Assembly: GCA_001303665.1 (NCBI GenBank)
Contig: LJUF01000043.1
Location: 1-13,619 of the forward strand
Direction: 5' to 3'
Source of the DNA: Phycisphaerae bacterium SM23_33
GTDB lineage: Bacteria > Planctomycetota > Phycisphaerae > SM23-33
Length of the DNA stretch: 13,619 bases
Shown here piece by piece: positions 1 to 7,288 of this stretch. How positions within the stretch are numbered: position 1 is the stretch's first letter; every line of letters begins with the position of its first letter. Under the pieces are notes generated by a model that had not been told where the DNA came from, did not search any database, and saw only the letters and a program-made list of their open reading frames with translations. The position numbers and the translations under genes were made by a program.

Positions 1-475
1 ACAGCAGCGTGAAGGGGATGTCCGTGAGCACGCGGTGGGCGTTGTGGAAAAAGACGTAGGACAGTCCGGTGCACAGGGCGACGGCCAGTGCCAGGCGGCG
101 GTCGCTCAGCCGGGCGGTCACGAGGTAGGCCATGGCCACGGCCCCGAGCCCGCAGAGGGCGAGCAGCAGGTTGGGGGCCCAGTCTGCCGGCCCGAGCAGG
201 ATTCGCAGGCCGGCCAAGGCCAGCGGCACCCCCGGCGTGACGTGAACGTTGGTCTGCCCGTTGAACCGGTAGCCCTTGCCCTCGGCCAGCGACCGCCCCA
301 GCCCCATGAGCATGGCGCTGTCGGGCGTGGGCCACCATTTGGCCGACACGCCGGCCAGATACACCCCGGCCAGGCAGGCCGCCGCCAGCAGCAGCTGCCA
401 GCGGCGCGGCGGGAAGGCCCTCAGCCAATCGCCGATCGGGGTCTGGTGCTGCGGGATTGTCCGGCTGTCTTGCAT
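1..475 (-). CDS. GT39/PMT-type membrane glycosyltransferase, N-terminal part (runs off the left edge)
   Basis: The minus-strand frame is open from an ATG at 475 to the window edge, giving 158 codons with no stop. The protein has a short polar N-terminus, a hydrophobic segment at about residues 25-45 (WQLLLAAACLAGVYLAGVSA), then a loop with PDSAMLMGLGRSLAEGKGY. That loop fits the first periplasmic loop of GT39/ArnT-like enzymes, where an Asp is catalytic. Further hydrophobic stretches follow, and the end shows HRVLTDIPF, also typical of this superfamily. Known members move a sugar from a polyprenyl-phosphate donor to an acceptor on the outer face of the membrane. A weak AGG lies 7 bases before the ATG. 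The gene is divergent from the radical SAM gene at 714. The acceptor and sugar are unknown, and most of the protein is outside the window. Confidence 0.8.
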   Translation of the reverse strand, partial: MQDSRTIPQHQTPIGDWLRAFPPRRWQLLLAAACLAGVYLAGVSAKWWPTPDSAMLMGLGRSLAEGKGYRFNGQTNVHVTPGVPLALAGLRILLGPADWAPNLLLALCGLGAVAMAYLVTARLSDRRLALAVALCTGLSYVFFHNAHRVLTDIPFTLL

Positions 476-713
476 GCGGAGGCCTGATCGCGGGGCGGCC
501 GCCGGCCCGCGTCGCGCGCGAAGGTATCAGCGGGCATGGGCCGGTGCAAAGCATTTTCGCTGTGGGGACGTTGCGGCTATGTCGCGGCCCGCCCGCAGAA
601 CAGGCTTGCAGCAAAGGGCGGAACTTCAAGAGAATATGCTGGTTCGAGGAGATGCCCAAGGTCAGCTCGGCCGGTCAGCGGCCGCCCGGCCTTTGCGTCC
701 AAAGCGTCAGCTT
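476..713. other. Divergent intergenic spacer (238 bases)
   Basis: This spacer separates two outward-facing genes and must hold both of their promoters. I see no convincing one. On the minus strand, TTGCAC at 549-544 and TACCTT at 526-521 have a 17-base spacer and suit the start at 475, but each matches only about half of the consensus. TTGGGC at 659-654 with TATTCT at 636-631 is also 17 bases apart but far from the start. On the plus strand TTGCAG at 605-610 has no good -10 at normal distance. No RNA gene or repeat was seen. Confidence 0.4.
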
Positions 714-2114
714 ATGCTGCGAGTCCTGCTAATCAACGCCCCGGCCCGTGAGGTGCAAGACGAGCCGATTGTGGTACCGCCGCTGGGTCTGGCTTACCTG
801 GCCGCGGCCGCGCGCGACGCCGGCCACGACGTGTCCATCCTCGATGCCTTCGCCGAGGCCCTCACTTGGGACCAGTTCCAGCGGCGCCTGGCCGGCGAGC
901 AGTTCGACGTCATCGGCCTGACCGGCATGACGCCGGTGTTCGACACGGTCCAGCGGGCCATCCAGATCTGCCGCCCGCACGCCCGCCGCCTCATCCTCGG
1001 CGGGCCTCACGCCACCGCCTTCCGCCACTCCGTGCTGGCGGACAATCCCCAGTTGGACTTCGCCGTCTACGGCGAGGGCGAGCTGACGTTCGTGGAGCTG
1101 CTGGAGGCCGTGGAGCAAGGCCGCCCCACGGCGGGGATGCCCGGCCTGGTGACCCGCGAGGGGCTGGGGCCGCCGCGGCCGCTGATCGAGGACCTCTCCA
1201 CCCTGCCCCTGCCGGCCCGCGACCTGCTGCCGAACGGGCGCTACCGCTACCCGCTGTGCGGGGCCGGCCGGATGACCACCCTGATGACCTCCCGCGGCTG
1301 CCCCTTTTCCTGCGTCTTCTGCGACAAGGGCATCTTCGGCTCGCGCTGGCGGGCGCGGGACGCCGAAGGCGTGCTGGCCGAGATTGACGAGGTGGTCGCC
1401 CGCCACGGCGTCAAATCCATCGTCTTCTACGACGACCTGTTCACCCTGGACAAGCGGCGGCTGCGGGCCCTCTGCCAGGGGCTGCTGCGGCGCGATTACA
1501 GGATCAGTTGGAAGGCCGAGGGCCGGGTGGACCCGATCCCGCTGGAGCTGCTCAAACTCATGCGCCGGGCCGGCTGCGACACCCTGGCCTACGGCGTCGA
1601 AAGCGCCAACCAGGTCGGGCTGGACTACATCGGCAAGAAGACCACGCCGGAGATGGCCCGCGAGGCCTTCCGGCTGACGCGAGAGGCCGGCATCAGGACC
1701 ATGGGGTATTTCATCCTGGGCATCCCCGCCGAGACGTACGAGCAGGCTTTGAACACCATCCGCTTCTCGCGCCAGATCAAGGCCGACTTCGCCCAGTTCA
1801 GCGTGCTCTCGCCTCTGCCGGGCACGCCCCTGTACGAGCAGGCGGTGGCCAAGGGATGGTACCGCGAGATCCCCGCCCACAACGTCGCCGACAAGGACCG
1901 CCTCCGCCCGGTGGTCATCTCCGAGAACTGGGACGAGCAGAAGCTGATCTCCATCGTTCACGCGGCGCATCGGCAGTTCTATCTCAGGCCGGGGTACATC
2001 ATCCGATCGCTGCTGCGGGTCCGCAGCCTTCGCGAGCTGGGGCGGCTGGTGAAGCTCGGCCTGGGCGTGGTAAGGTACGTTTTCTCCGGGAGCAGCCGGG
2101 CCCGGGCGGCGTAG
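714..2114 (+). CDS. B12-binding-domain radical SAM protein
   Basis: This is a 466-residue protein. The N-terminal part (about 1-140) is a cobalamin-binding Rossmann-like fold, with FDVIGLTGM, LILGGPHAT (Gly96-His99) and FAVYGEGE. The radical SAM core starts at SRGCPFSCVFC, with the 4Fe-4S ligands Cys196, Cys200 and Cys203. Later core motifs are IVFYDDLFT, LAYGVES, GYFILGIPAET and LPGTPLYE. This is the BchE-like class of B12-dependent radical SAM enzymes, whose known members often methylate unreactive carbons or rearrange rings. No DxHxxG motif is visible, which is common in this class. The start MLRVLLINAP matches the usual family beginning. The frame stays open upstream, and an ATG at 636 is possible but would add a low-complexity basic leader. 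No good Shine-Dalgarno site precedes 714. It is first in a run with two methyltransferase genes, which suggests modification of a glycan or lipid. The substrate is unknown. Confidence 0.88.
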   Translation: MLRVLLINAPAREVQDEPIVVPPLGLAYLAAAARDAGHDVSILDAFAEALTWDQFQRRLAGEQFDVIGLTGMTPVFDTVQRAIQICRPHARRLILGGPHATAFRHSVLADNPQLDFAVYGEGELTFVELLEAVEQGRPTAGMPGLVTREGLGPPRPLIEDLSTLPLPARDLLPNGRYRYPLCGAGRMTTLMTSRGCPFSCVFCDKGIFGSRWRARDAEGVLAEIDEVVARHGVKSIVFYDDLFTLDKRRLRALCQGLLRRDYRISWKAEGRVDPIPLELLKLMRRAGCDTLAYGVESANQVGLDYIGKKTTPEMAREAFRLTREAGIRTMGYFILGIPAETYEQALNTIRFSRQIKADFAQFSVLSPLPGTPLYEQAVAKGWYREIPAHNVADKDRLRPVVISENWDEQKLISIVHAAHRQFYLRPGYIIRSLLRVRSLRELGRLVKLGLGVVRYVFSGSSRARAA

Positions 2115-2141
2115 CCGTCCCCGGCGCCCGCGGGAGTGGAT

Positions 2142-2765
2142 ATGCCCGTCACCGCCGGCCGGCGAGAGTTCGACCTGAGCCAGCGGGGCCAGTACGCCAA
2201 GGGCGGCATCGGCCGGAAATACTGGGACCATCGCGACCGGGTGGCCTTGCGGTACGTCGTCGGGCCCAGGATCCTGGACGCCGGCTGCGGCGAGGGGATC
2301 ACGCTGGAGAAGCTGATCCGCCGGTTTCCGCAGGCCCGCGTGGAGGGGGTGGACGTGGACCCGGCCAACGTCGCCATCTGCCGGCAGCACAACCTGCCCG
2401 TGCGGCAGGGGAGCATCTACCGGCTGCCTTACGAGGACGGCTGCTTCGACTGCTGCGTCTTCATGGAGGTCATCGAACACCTGGAGCATCCGCGGCGGGC
2501 CCTGGCCGAGCTGGCCCGCGTCAGCCGCCCCGGCGGACGCGTGATCGTGGTGTACCCGGTGGACCGGGCCATGCATCTGGCGCGGCTGATGTGCCTGCGG
2601 TTCAAGGAGGCGGCCTTCGACCCGGGCCACCTCCGCCAGTGGAGCGCGGCCGAGCTGCGGCGGGTGATGCAGAAGGTCGGGCTGCGTCCCGTGGCCGGCA
2701 GGCCCATGCCGCTGTTCTGGCCGTTCATGCTGCACGGCCTGGTCGTGGGCCAGCGGGCGGGATGA
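2142..2765 (+). CDS. Class I SAM-dependent methyltransferase (Methyltransf_11 type)
   Basis: This is a 207-residue soluble protein. Motif I is ILDAGCGEG (Asp46-Gly52). The acidic residue at the end of strand 2 is Asp71 in VEGVDVDP. Motif II/III follows as RLPYEDGCFDCCVFMEVIEHLEHP and then RPGGRVIVVYP, split here as PYEDGCFDCC, FMEVIEHLEHP and RPGG. These are the hallmarks of small-molecule and sugar methyltransferases. I chose ATG 2142, six bases after GGGAG, over the in-frame GTG at 2136 that overlaps that site. The gene starts 27 bases after the radical SAM gene ends, so co-transcription is likely. A sugar O-methyltransferase role is inferred from the surrounding glycan genes. Ubiquinone or lipid methylation cannot be excluded. 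Confidence 0.85.
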   Translation: MPVTAGRREFDLSQRGQYAKGGIGRKYWDHRDRVALRYVVGPRILDAGCGEGITLEKLIRRFPQARVEGVDVDPANVAICRQHNLPVRQGSIYRLPYEDGCFDCCVFMEVIEHLEHPRRALAELARVSRPGGRVIVVYPVDRAMHLARLMCLRFKEAAFDPGHLRQWSAAELRRVMQKVGLRPVAGRPMPLFWPFMLHGLVVGQRAG

Positions 2766-2790
2766 GGTTTGCCGGCGCGGTGCGAGGCGT

Positions 2791-2819
2791 TTGACAGGAG
2801 GGCGCGGCTGGGTTATTAG
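2791..2819 (+). promoter_or_regulatory. Sigma70-type promoter for the second methyltransferase
   Basis: A perfect TTGACA (2791-2796) is followed after exactly 17 bases by TATTAG (2814-2819), which matches TATAAT at four of six positions. Transcription would start near 2826, about 26 bases before the ATG at 2852. It lies in the 86-base gap after the first methyltransferase, so the downstream gene need not depend on the upstream run. Confidence 0.6.
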
Positions 2820-2851
2820 GGCACCGCCGGCTTGTGGCGGTGAGGCCGAGG

Positions 2852-3523
2852 ATGCGTGCGAGCGTCAAGGAATTCGTGGTGGAGGTCTGTGCCGGGACGC
2901 TGTCCCTGGCCGAGCCGATATATGAGTTCGGCTCGTATCTGGTGCCGGGCCAGGAGGAGTTCAACGACCTGCGGCCGTACTTCCCCGGCCGGAAGTTCGT
3001 CGGCGCCGACATGCGGCACGGGCCGGGAGTGGACCTGGTCCTGGACCTTCACGCCATTGACCTGCCCGATCAGGCCGCCGGCACGGTCCTGCTGCTGGAC
3101 ACCCTCGAGCACGTGGAATATCCGCGAAAGGCTATCGCCGAGGTCCAGCGGATCCTCCGGCCGGGGGGGATCGTCATCATGAGCTCCGTGATGAACTTTC
3201 CCATTCACGCGTACCCGAGCGACTATTGGCGGTACACGCCGGAGGCCTTCCGCAGCCTGCTCAAACCGTTCGCGAGCTGCTTCGTGGACAGCCTCGGCCG
3301 GCGGGATTTCCCGCACACCGTGGTGGGGGTGGGGTTCAGGGACCCCCCGCCCGCGGAGGCCTGGGAGGCGTTCCAGGCCGCCGCCCAGGCCTGGGCCGGC
3401 AGGTGGCGGCGGAAGGTCTTCATTGGCTGGAAGGAATGGGTTCGCCGCCTGACGCCCCCGATCCTCATCGAGTCCTACATGCAGAGGCGGATCAGGAAGC
3501 ACGTCGAGGCGGCGGAAGAATAG
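2852..3523 (+). CDS. SAM-dependent methyltransferase-like protein with degenerate motif I
   Basis: This is a 223-residue protein. The methyltransferase fold is seen in DLVLDLHAIDLP (61-72), the strand 4 region VLLLDTLEHVEYPRKA (79-94) and ILRPGGIVIMSS (101-112), followed by YPSDYWRYTPEAF (121-133). The glycine-rich SAM loop is unusual: where D/E-x-G-x-G-x-G is expected there is YEFGSYLVPG (24-33), with GADMRHGPG after it. Proteins with this look occur in polysaccharide loci. The C-terminal part is basic and aromatic (RRKVFIGWKEWVRRL), with no clear membrane span. ATG 2852 is chosen because GAGG (2842-2845) sits six bases before it and the promoter at 2791 fits. A GTG at 2834 is in frame but has no site. 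It converges with the gene at 3576. SAM binding is likely but not certain. Confidence 0.75.
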   Translation: MRASVKEFVVEVCAGTLSLAEPIYEFGSYLVPGQEEFNDLRPYFPGRKFVGADMRHGPGVDLVLDLHAIDLPDQAAGTVLLLDTLEHVEYPRKAIAEVQRILRPGGIVIMSSVMNFPIHAYPSDYWRYTPEAFRSLLKPFASCFVDSLGRRDFPHTVVGVGFRDPPPAEAWEAFQAAAQAWAGRWRRKVFIGWKEWVRRLTPPILIESYMQRRIRKHVEAAEE

Positions 3524-3538
3524 CTGGCACGTCCCCGG

Positions 3539-3556
3539 GGCGGCCTTGCGACCGCC
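3539..3556. terminator. Possible hairpin between convergent genes
   Basis: GGCGG (3539-3543) can pair with CCGCC (3552-3556) across an 8-base loop, in the 52-base gap between two genes that read toward each other. The position suits a shared transcription end. The stem is only five pairs and no T-tract follows on either strand, so this is a weak call. Confidence 0.25.
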
Positions 3557-3575
3557 GGGCCGGCCGGAAGGCCTG

Positions 3576-4955
3576 CTAGTGCTTGCGGAGCTTGCGGGCG
3601 GCGAAGTCCAGGAACAGCTTCCAGCCCATGGGAATGACGTCGGCCCGCAGCGGGTGCAGCCAGATGTGGGCGAGGTTCCGCCGGAAGCTCAGCCGCTTGA
3701 ACTTCTTGTACAGGGTGAGCATCTCCTGTCGTCCCATCGTCTCCGAGAGAATGATCGCCTTCTGCGGGTTGCGGTAGGCGTTGACGTCCAGCCGCGACCA
3801 GTCCTCCATGTTGTCCGAGACCAGCCCCCGCTGTTTTGCATACTCCCAGATGGGCGTGCCGGGATAGGCGGTCAGCAGGTGGGCGTCGAAGAGGTCCAGG
3901 CCGCTGTCGCGGATGAACTCGTAGGTTCGCATGGCCTGCTGGCGGGTTTCGCCGGGGCTGCCGATGATGAAGGAGCCGTTGGCCCTTATGCCGGCGTCCT
4001 TCATGCACTGGATGGCCCTGGCGTTCTGCCTGACGCTGGCGTGGTTGCCCTTGAGGAAGCGCAGCGTTTGCTCGTCGCCCGACTCCAGCCCCATGCCCAC
4101 GCTGACGAAGCCCATGCGGGCCATGATGTCGGCCAGCTCCGGGGTGACCACGTCCGCCCGGCAGTTGCAGGTGAAGCGCACCTTGCCCAGCAGCTTCCGC
4201 CTTTCCAGCAGCCGGAGAATCTCTTCCAGGCGCGAAAACTTCGCCACGAACAGGTCGTCGAAGAAGCTGATCAGGTACACGTCGCAGCCGCGGACGAGCT
4301 GCTCGATCTCGTCCACGACGTACTCGGCGGAGAAGAACCTCAGGCGTTTCCAGTAGCGCGTGGATGCGCAGAACCGGCAATGGAACGGGCATCCGCGGGA
4401 GGTGAACATGTAGGTGTGGCGGCGGATCTTCATCAGCTCCCTGGCCGGCGGGGGCAGCAGGTCGAGATTCTGGATGACGGGCCGATCCGGCGTGAGCCGC
4501 AGCCGGTCGCCCTCCCAGAAGGCTATGCCGCGAATGCTCGACAGGTCCGCCGGGGAAAGGCCGCCGTTCAGGAACGCCTGCACGACCTCGACGAACGTTT
4601 CCTCGCTCTCCCCCAGGCAGGCCAGGGCGCAGGTGCGGGGCAGGCACCCGGGCAGGGCCGAAATGTGGATGCCGCCGAGCACCACCGGGATGCCCAGCCC
4701 GGCGCAGTAGGCGGCATACTGCTGGGCGGCGTCGAAATTCTGGGAAACGGAGGAGATGCCGACAAGCTGGGGTCGAAACTGGGCGACGGCCCGCTCCAGG
4801 CGGCGCTCGGCGATGCGGAATTCGATCCGCTCGCCCGGCAGGCGCTGGCGCACGGACGAGATCAGGTAGCCCAGCCCCAGGTTGGGGTAGCTCGTTTCCC
4901 AGGCAACGTTGGGGTTGATGGCATTGACCAGCAGGATGCGGGCTGCCTCGGGCAC
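3576..4955 (-). CDS. B12-binding-domain radical SAM protein (second copy type)
   Basis: This is a 459-residue protein with a GTG start at 4955, supported by GGAG (4966-4963) seven bases upstream. The N-terminal cobalamin-type domain opens with ARILLVNAINPN and contains LVGISSVSQNFDAA and VVLGGIHISALPG. The radical SAM core begins at SRGCPFHCRFC with ligands Cys189, Cys193 and Cys196. It continues with ISFFDDLF, VGMGLESGDE, GSFIIGSPGET and AYPGTPIWEYAK. The C-terminus is basic and ends in a short hydrophobic helix-like stretch. It shares architecture with the protein at 714, but the aligned motifs differ enough that recent duplication is unlikely. It lies downstream of the rml/GT2/DUF2304 operon on the same strand, behind a 128-base gap with its own promoter candidate. 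The substrate is unknown. A role in glycan or lipid-carrier modification is inference from context. Confidence 0.88.
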   Translation of the reverse strand: MPEAARILLVNAINPNVAWETSYPNLGLGYLISSVRQRLPGERIEFRIAERRLERAVAQFRPQLVGISSVSQNFDAAQQYAAYCAGLGIPVVLGGIHISALPGCLPRTCALACLGESEETFVEVVQAFLNGGLSPADLSSIRGIAFWEGDRLRLTPDRPVIQNLDLLPPPARELMKIRRHTYMFTSRGCPFHCRFCASTRYWKRLRFFSAEYVVDEIEQLVRGCDVYLISFFDDLFVAKFSRLEEILRLLERRKLLGKVRFTCNCRADVVTPELADIMARMGFVSVGMGLESGDEQTLRFLKGNHASVRQNARAIQCMKDAGIRANGSFIIGSPGETRQQAMRTYEFIRDSGLDLFDAHLLTAYPGTPIWEYAKQRGLVSDNMEDWSRLDVNAYRNPQKAIILSETMGRQEMLTLYKKFKRLSFRRNLAHIWLHPLRADVIPMGWKLFLDFAARKLRKH

Positions 4956-5005
4956 GCCGAAGCTCCGGGTGCGAACGGTTCACCAGCGCGGCGGACTTCC
5001 CCGCC

Positions 5006-5034
5006 AAAATACCAGCAGGGGCGCTGCGGGCCAA
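5006..5034 (-). promoter_or_regulatory. Candidate promoter for the radical SAM gene at 4955
   Basis: Read on the minus strand, TTGGCC (5034-5029; four of six to TTGACA) is followed after exactly 17 bases by TATTTT (5011-5006; four of six). TGG stands directly before the -10, making an extended -10 (TGn). Transcription would start about 45 bases before the GTG at 4955. This implies the radical SAM gene can be expressed apart from the operon upstream. Confidence 0.4.
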
Positions 5035-5083
5035 GCCGCGATTTCCCCGCCGCCGGCGCGAGGCCCGGCCCGCCGCCGCGCTT

Positions 5084-5485
5084 CTAGGAGGGGTCCTCCG
5101 GCGAGGCGCCTTGGCCGGCCCCGCCGCGCCGCGAGAGCTTCTGCTCCAGCTCCCGCACGCGGTTCTCCAGCAGGCCGATCTCCTGGATGAGCACCTTGGA
5201 GCGGGCGTACGCCGAGGAAAGCCCCAGCGAGAACTGCAGGCTCATCAGGAACAGGGCGACGATCGCCAGGAAGAAGAAGAAGTTGGTCACGTCGATGATG
5301 CCCAGAAAGTTGGCGATCCGGGCGTACGCCGCGTACAGCAGCGGCACCGACAGGGCGGCCACGGCGATGAAGAACCACAGCAGCGAGTACTTCTCCCGCA
5401 TCATGTGCCGGCGGATCAGCTCCAGAACCAGCACGATGAAGAACAGGGCCACGATGCCGACCGTGAGGATCTGTCGCGGTGTCAT
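5084..5485 (-). CDS. DUF2304 family small membrane protein
   Basis: This is a 133-residue protein with three hydrophobic spans, at about residues 6-24 (ILTVGIVALFFIVLVLELI), 34-55 (SLLWFFIAVAALSVPLLYAAYA) and 69-89 (FFFFLAIVALFLMSLQFSL). MREKYSLLWFF between the first two is typical of DUF2304. After the last span comes a charged heptad-like helix at about 92-124 (IGLLENRVRELEQKL), probably a cytosolic coiled coil. The family is commonly encoded beside polyprenyl-phosphate GT2 enzymes and is thought to be an accessory, with no proven activity. The ATG at 5485 overlaps the stop of the upstream GT2 as ATGA, so the two are probably translationally coupled and may form a complex. Confidence 0.88.
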   Translation of the reverse strand: MTPRQILTVGIVALFFIVLVLELIRRHMMREKYSLLWFFIAVAALSVPLLYAAYARIANFLGIIDVTNFFFFLAIVALFLMSLQFSLGLSSAYARSKVLIQEIGLLENRVRELEQKLSRRGGAGQGASPEDPS

Positions 5486-6210
5486 TTTCCTTGCTTGTCC
5501 TTTTCTGGAAGCTTTCTGAAGGTGGCCATCAGGATGGCCAGGCTCATCTTGAAGATGTAATACAGCGGGCGCAGGATCCCCTTGTGCATGGACTCGTTCC
5601 GGCTGGTGCGCATCCGGGTGGGGACCTCGAGCACGCGGATGCCCATCCGGTGCAGCAGGATGAACATGTCGGCGTCGGGGTAGTCATCCGGGAAAAGCCT
5701 CGTGCAGTACGCTTCCAGCGCCCGGCCGGACAGGGCCTGGTAGCCGGTCGTGGGGTCGGTGATCCTCTTGCCCGTGATCAGCCGGGCGATCCCTGCGAAG
5801 ATGCGCTGCCCCAACCGCCGGGCCCAGGGCATGGGGTAGGTTTCGTCGGCCAGGAAACGGCTGCCGAGCACGACGTCGGCCTCGCCGGCCAGCACCGGGG
5901 CCAGCACCTCGCCGGCGCAGGCCGGATCGTGCTGGCCGTCGGCGTCCAGCTGCACCACCGCGCCGTACCCGTGGCGCCGGGCATACAGGTAGCCGGTCTG
6001 GAGGGCCCCGCCGTAGCCGAGGTTGAACGGCAGCCGGATGACCCGCGCCCCCGCCGCCGTCGCCGCCTCGCCGGTGCGGTCGTCAGAAGCGTCGTCCACC
6101 ACCAGCACGTCGAAGCCCTGCCGCTTCAAGACCGAGACGATCTGCCCGACCGTCTCGGCCTCCCGGTAGGCCGGAAGAAGCGCCAGGATTCGCGGCGTAG
6201 GCTCCGCCAT
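5482..6210 (-). CDS. GT2 glycosyltransferase, polyprenyl-phosphate (dolichol-phosphate mannose synthase) type
   Basis: This is a 242-residue protein with a GT-A fold. ILALLPAYREAETV (8-21) and VLVVDDASDDRT (35-46) form the nucleotide-binding part. QLDADGQHDP (87-96) carries the metal-binding Asp89-x-Asp91. VVLGSRF (113-119) and TDPTTGYQALS (151-161) match the DPMS-like subfamily, which transfers a sugar from an NDP donor to polyprenyl phosphate. There are no strong transmembrane spans. The C-terminus (LRPLYYIFKMSLAILMATFRK, about 213-233, of which YYIFKMSLAILMA is the core) may lie on the membrane, with DUF2304 acting as anchor. The ATG at 6210 has AGGGA about seven bases upstream. The gene is 64 bases after rmlB with no obvious terminator between them, so it probably belongs to the rml operon. 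The sugar is not readable from sequence. Confidence 0.88.
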   Translation of the reverse strand: MAEPTPRILALLPAYREAETVGQIVSVLKRQGFDVLVVDDASDDRTGEAATAAGARVIRLPFNLGYGGALQTGYLYARRHGYGAVVQLDADGQHDPACAGEVLAPVLAGEADVVLGSRFLADETYPMPWARRLGQRIFAGIARLITGKRITDPTTGYQALSGRALEAYCTRLFPDDYPDADMFILLHRMGIRVLEVPTRMRTSRNESMHKGILRPLYYIFKMSLAILMATFRKLPEKDKQGK

Positions 6211-6274
6211 GGCTCGTCCCTGAGTCGCGGCTCCAGTCAGAGCGCTTTGAAGGACCGCATGATAACGCCGCGGC

Positions 6275-7288
6275 TCACCGATCTGAATACCACTGTCTCT
6301 CGTGCTGGCGGAACTCCAGGCGCTCTTTCACGCGCCGCCACCAGCTTTCGTTCCGGCAGTACCAGCGGACGGTCTGTTCCAGCCCCTGCGGCCAGCTCCA
6401 CTTGGGCTTCCAGCCCAGCGCCTCGGCCTTGGCGGCGTCCACGCTGTAGCGGTAGTCGTGCCCCGGGCGGTCCGTGACGAAACGCTTCAGCCCCGGCGGC
6501 TTGCCCAGCGCCTCCAGGATCCTCGCGGCCACCTCCAGGCCGGAGATCTCGTATCCGGCGCCGAGGTTGTACGCCTGGCCGCTTTCGCCGCGGTGGAGGA
6601 TGAGGTCGATGCCGGCGGCGTGGTCCTCGGCGTGCATGTAGTCGCGGACCGCGCTGCCGTCGCCGTACAGCGGCAGCGGCTTGTCCTCGACGGCGTTGGT
6701 GATGAACAGCGGGACGATCTTCTCCGGGTACTGGTAGGGCCCGTAGGTGTTGGACCCGCGCGTGACCACCACGTCTAGGCCGTAACTGGTGCCGTAGCTG
6801 AACACCAGGTGCTCGGCGGCGGCCTTGGTGGCGGCGTAGGGGCTTCGCGGCCGCAGCGGGTCGATTTCGACCGAGTGCCGGTCGGTGCCGGACAGGTCGC
6901 CGTACACCTCGTCGGTGGAGACCTGGCAGAAGCGCTTCACGCCGGCCCGGCGGGCCTCCTCCAGCAGCACCAGGGTGCCTTCCACGTTGGTCCTCACGAA
7001 CGGCCTGGAATCGAGCAGGCTGCGGTCCACGTGGGTCTCGGCGGCGAAGTTCACGACCGCGTCGGCGCCGGCGATGGCCTGTTCCACGTCGGCCGGCGAG
7101 GCGATGTCGCCCCGGAGGAAGGTGATCCGATCCTTCACCGGCTGGAGGTTCTCCAGGTTGCCCGCGTAGGTGAGCTTGTCCAGCACCACCACCTCCCAGT
7201 CGGGGTGTTCGCGCACCGCCAGGTGCACGTAGTTGGAGCCGATGAACCCGGCCCCGCCCGTGATCAACAGCCGGCCCAGCTCAGCCAC
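6275..7288 (-). CDS. rmlB: dTDP-glucose 4,6-dehydratase
   Basis: This is a 337-residue extended short-chain dehydrogenase/reductase that converts dTDP-glucose to dTDP-4-keto-6-deoxyglucose with bound NAD+. The N-terminal nucleotide loop is TGGAGFIG (10-17), followed by VLDKLTYAGNLENL, a strong RmlB signature. The catalytic Thr125-Asp126-Glu127 lies in STDEVYGD, and Tyr151/Lys155 lie in SPYAATK. GPYQYPEKIVP and YGDGSAVRDYMHAEDH follow. In well-known RmlB proteins the last motif is usually RDWLYVEDH, so this is a somewhat divergent member. The open frame extends to 7351, but GTG 7288 is chosen because GGGAGG lies six bases before it and the protein then starts directly before the first strand. 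It overlaps the end of rmlC by eight bases. Length matches the family (about 330-360). Confidence 0.93.
   Translation of the reverse strand: MAELGRLLITGGAGFIGSNYVHLAVREHPDWEVVVLDKLTYAGNLENLQPVKDRITFLRGDIASPADVEQAIAGADAVVNFAAETHVDRSLLDSRPFVRTNVEGTLVLLEEARRAGVKRFCQVSTDEVYGDLSGTDRHSVEIDPLRPRSPYAATKAAAEHLVFSYGTSYGLDVVVTRGSNTYGPYQYPEKIVPLFITNAVEDKPLPLYGDGSAVRDYMHAEDHAAGIDLILHRGESGQAYNLGAGYEISGLEVAARILEALGKPPGLKRFVTDRPGHDYRYSVDAAKAEALGWKPKWSWPQGLEQTVRWYCRNESWWRRVKERLEFRQHERQWYSDR

Noticed and set aside
35..487. A 150-residue plus-strand frame at the left edge
   Set aside because: The minus strand of this stretch encodes a convincing membrane glycosyltransferase N-terminus with PDSAMLMG and TDIPF motifs.
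276..713. An N-terminal extension of the first radical SAM protein by 146 residues
   Set aside because: The extra part is basic low-complexity sequence overlapping the divergent gene and spacer. The family normally begins as MLRVLLINAP does at 714.
729..2735. A 668-residue minus-strand frame opposite the radical SAM and methyltransferase genes
   Set aside because: It covers two genes with clear family motifs on the plus strand, and its own product is rich in His, Gln, Pro and Arg with no recognisable motif.
4956..5083. A G+C-rich inverted repeat (GCCGG/CCGGC) after the DUF2304 gene as a terminator
   Set aside because: Short G+C matches arise by chance in this composition, and no T-tract follows. 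I do not call it.
3475..5087. Frames above 500 residues on both strands over the second radical SAM gene
   Set aside because: The frame at 3576-4955 carries the CxxxCxxC cluster and B12 motifs. The others are shadows in a different phase or strand.
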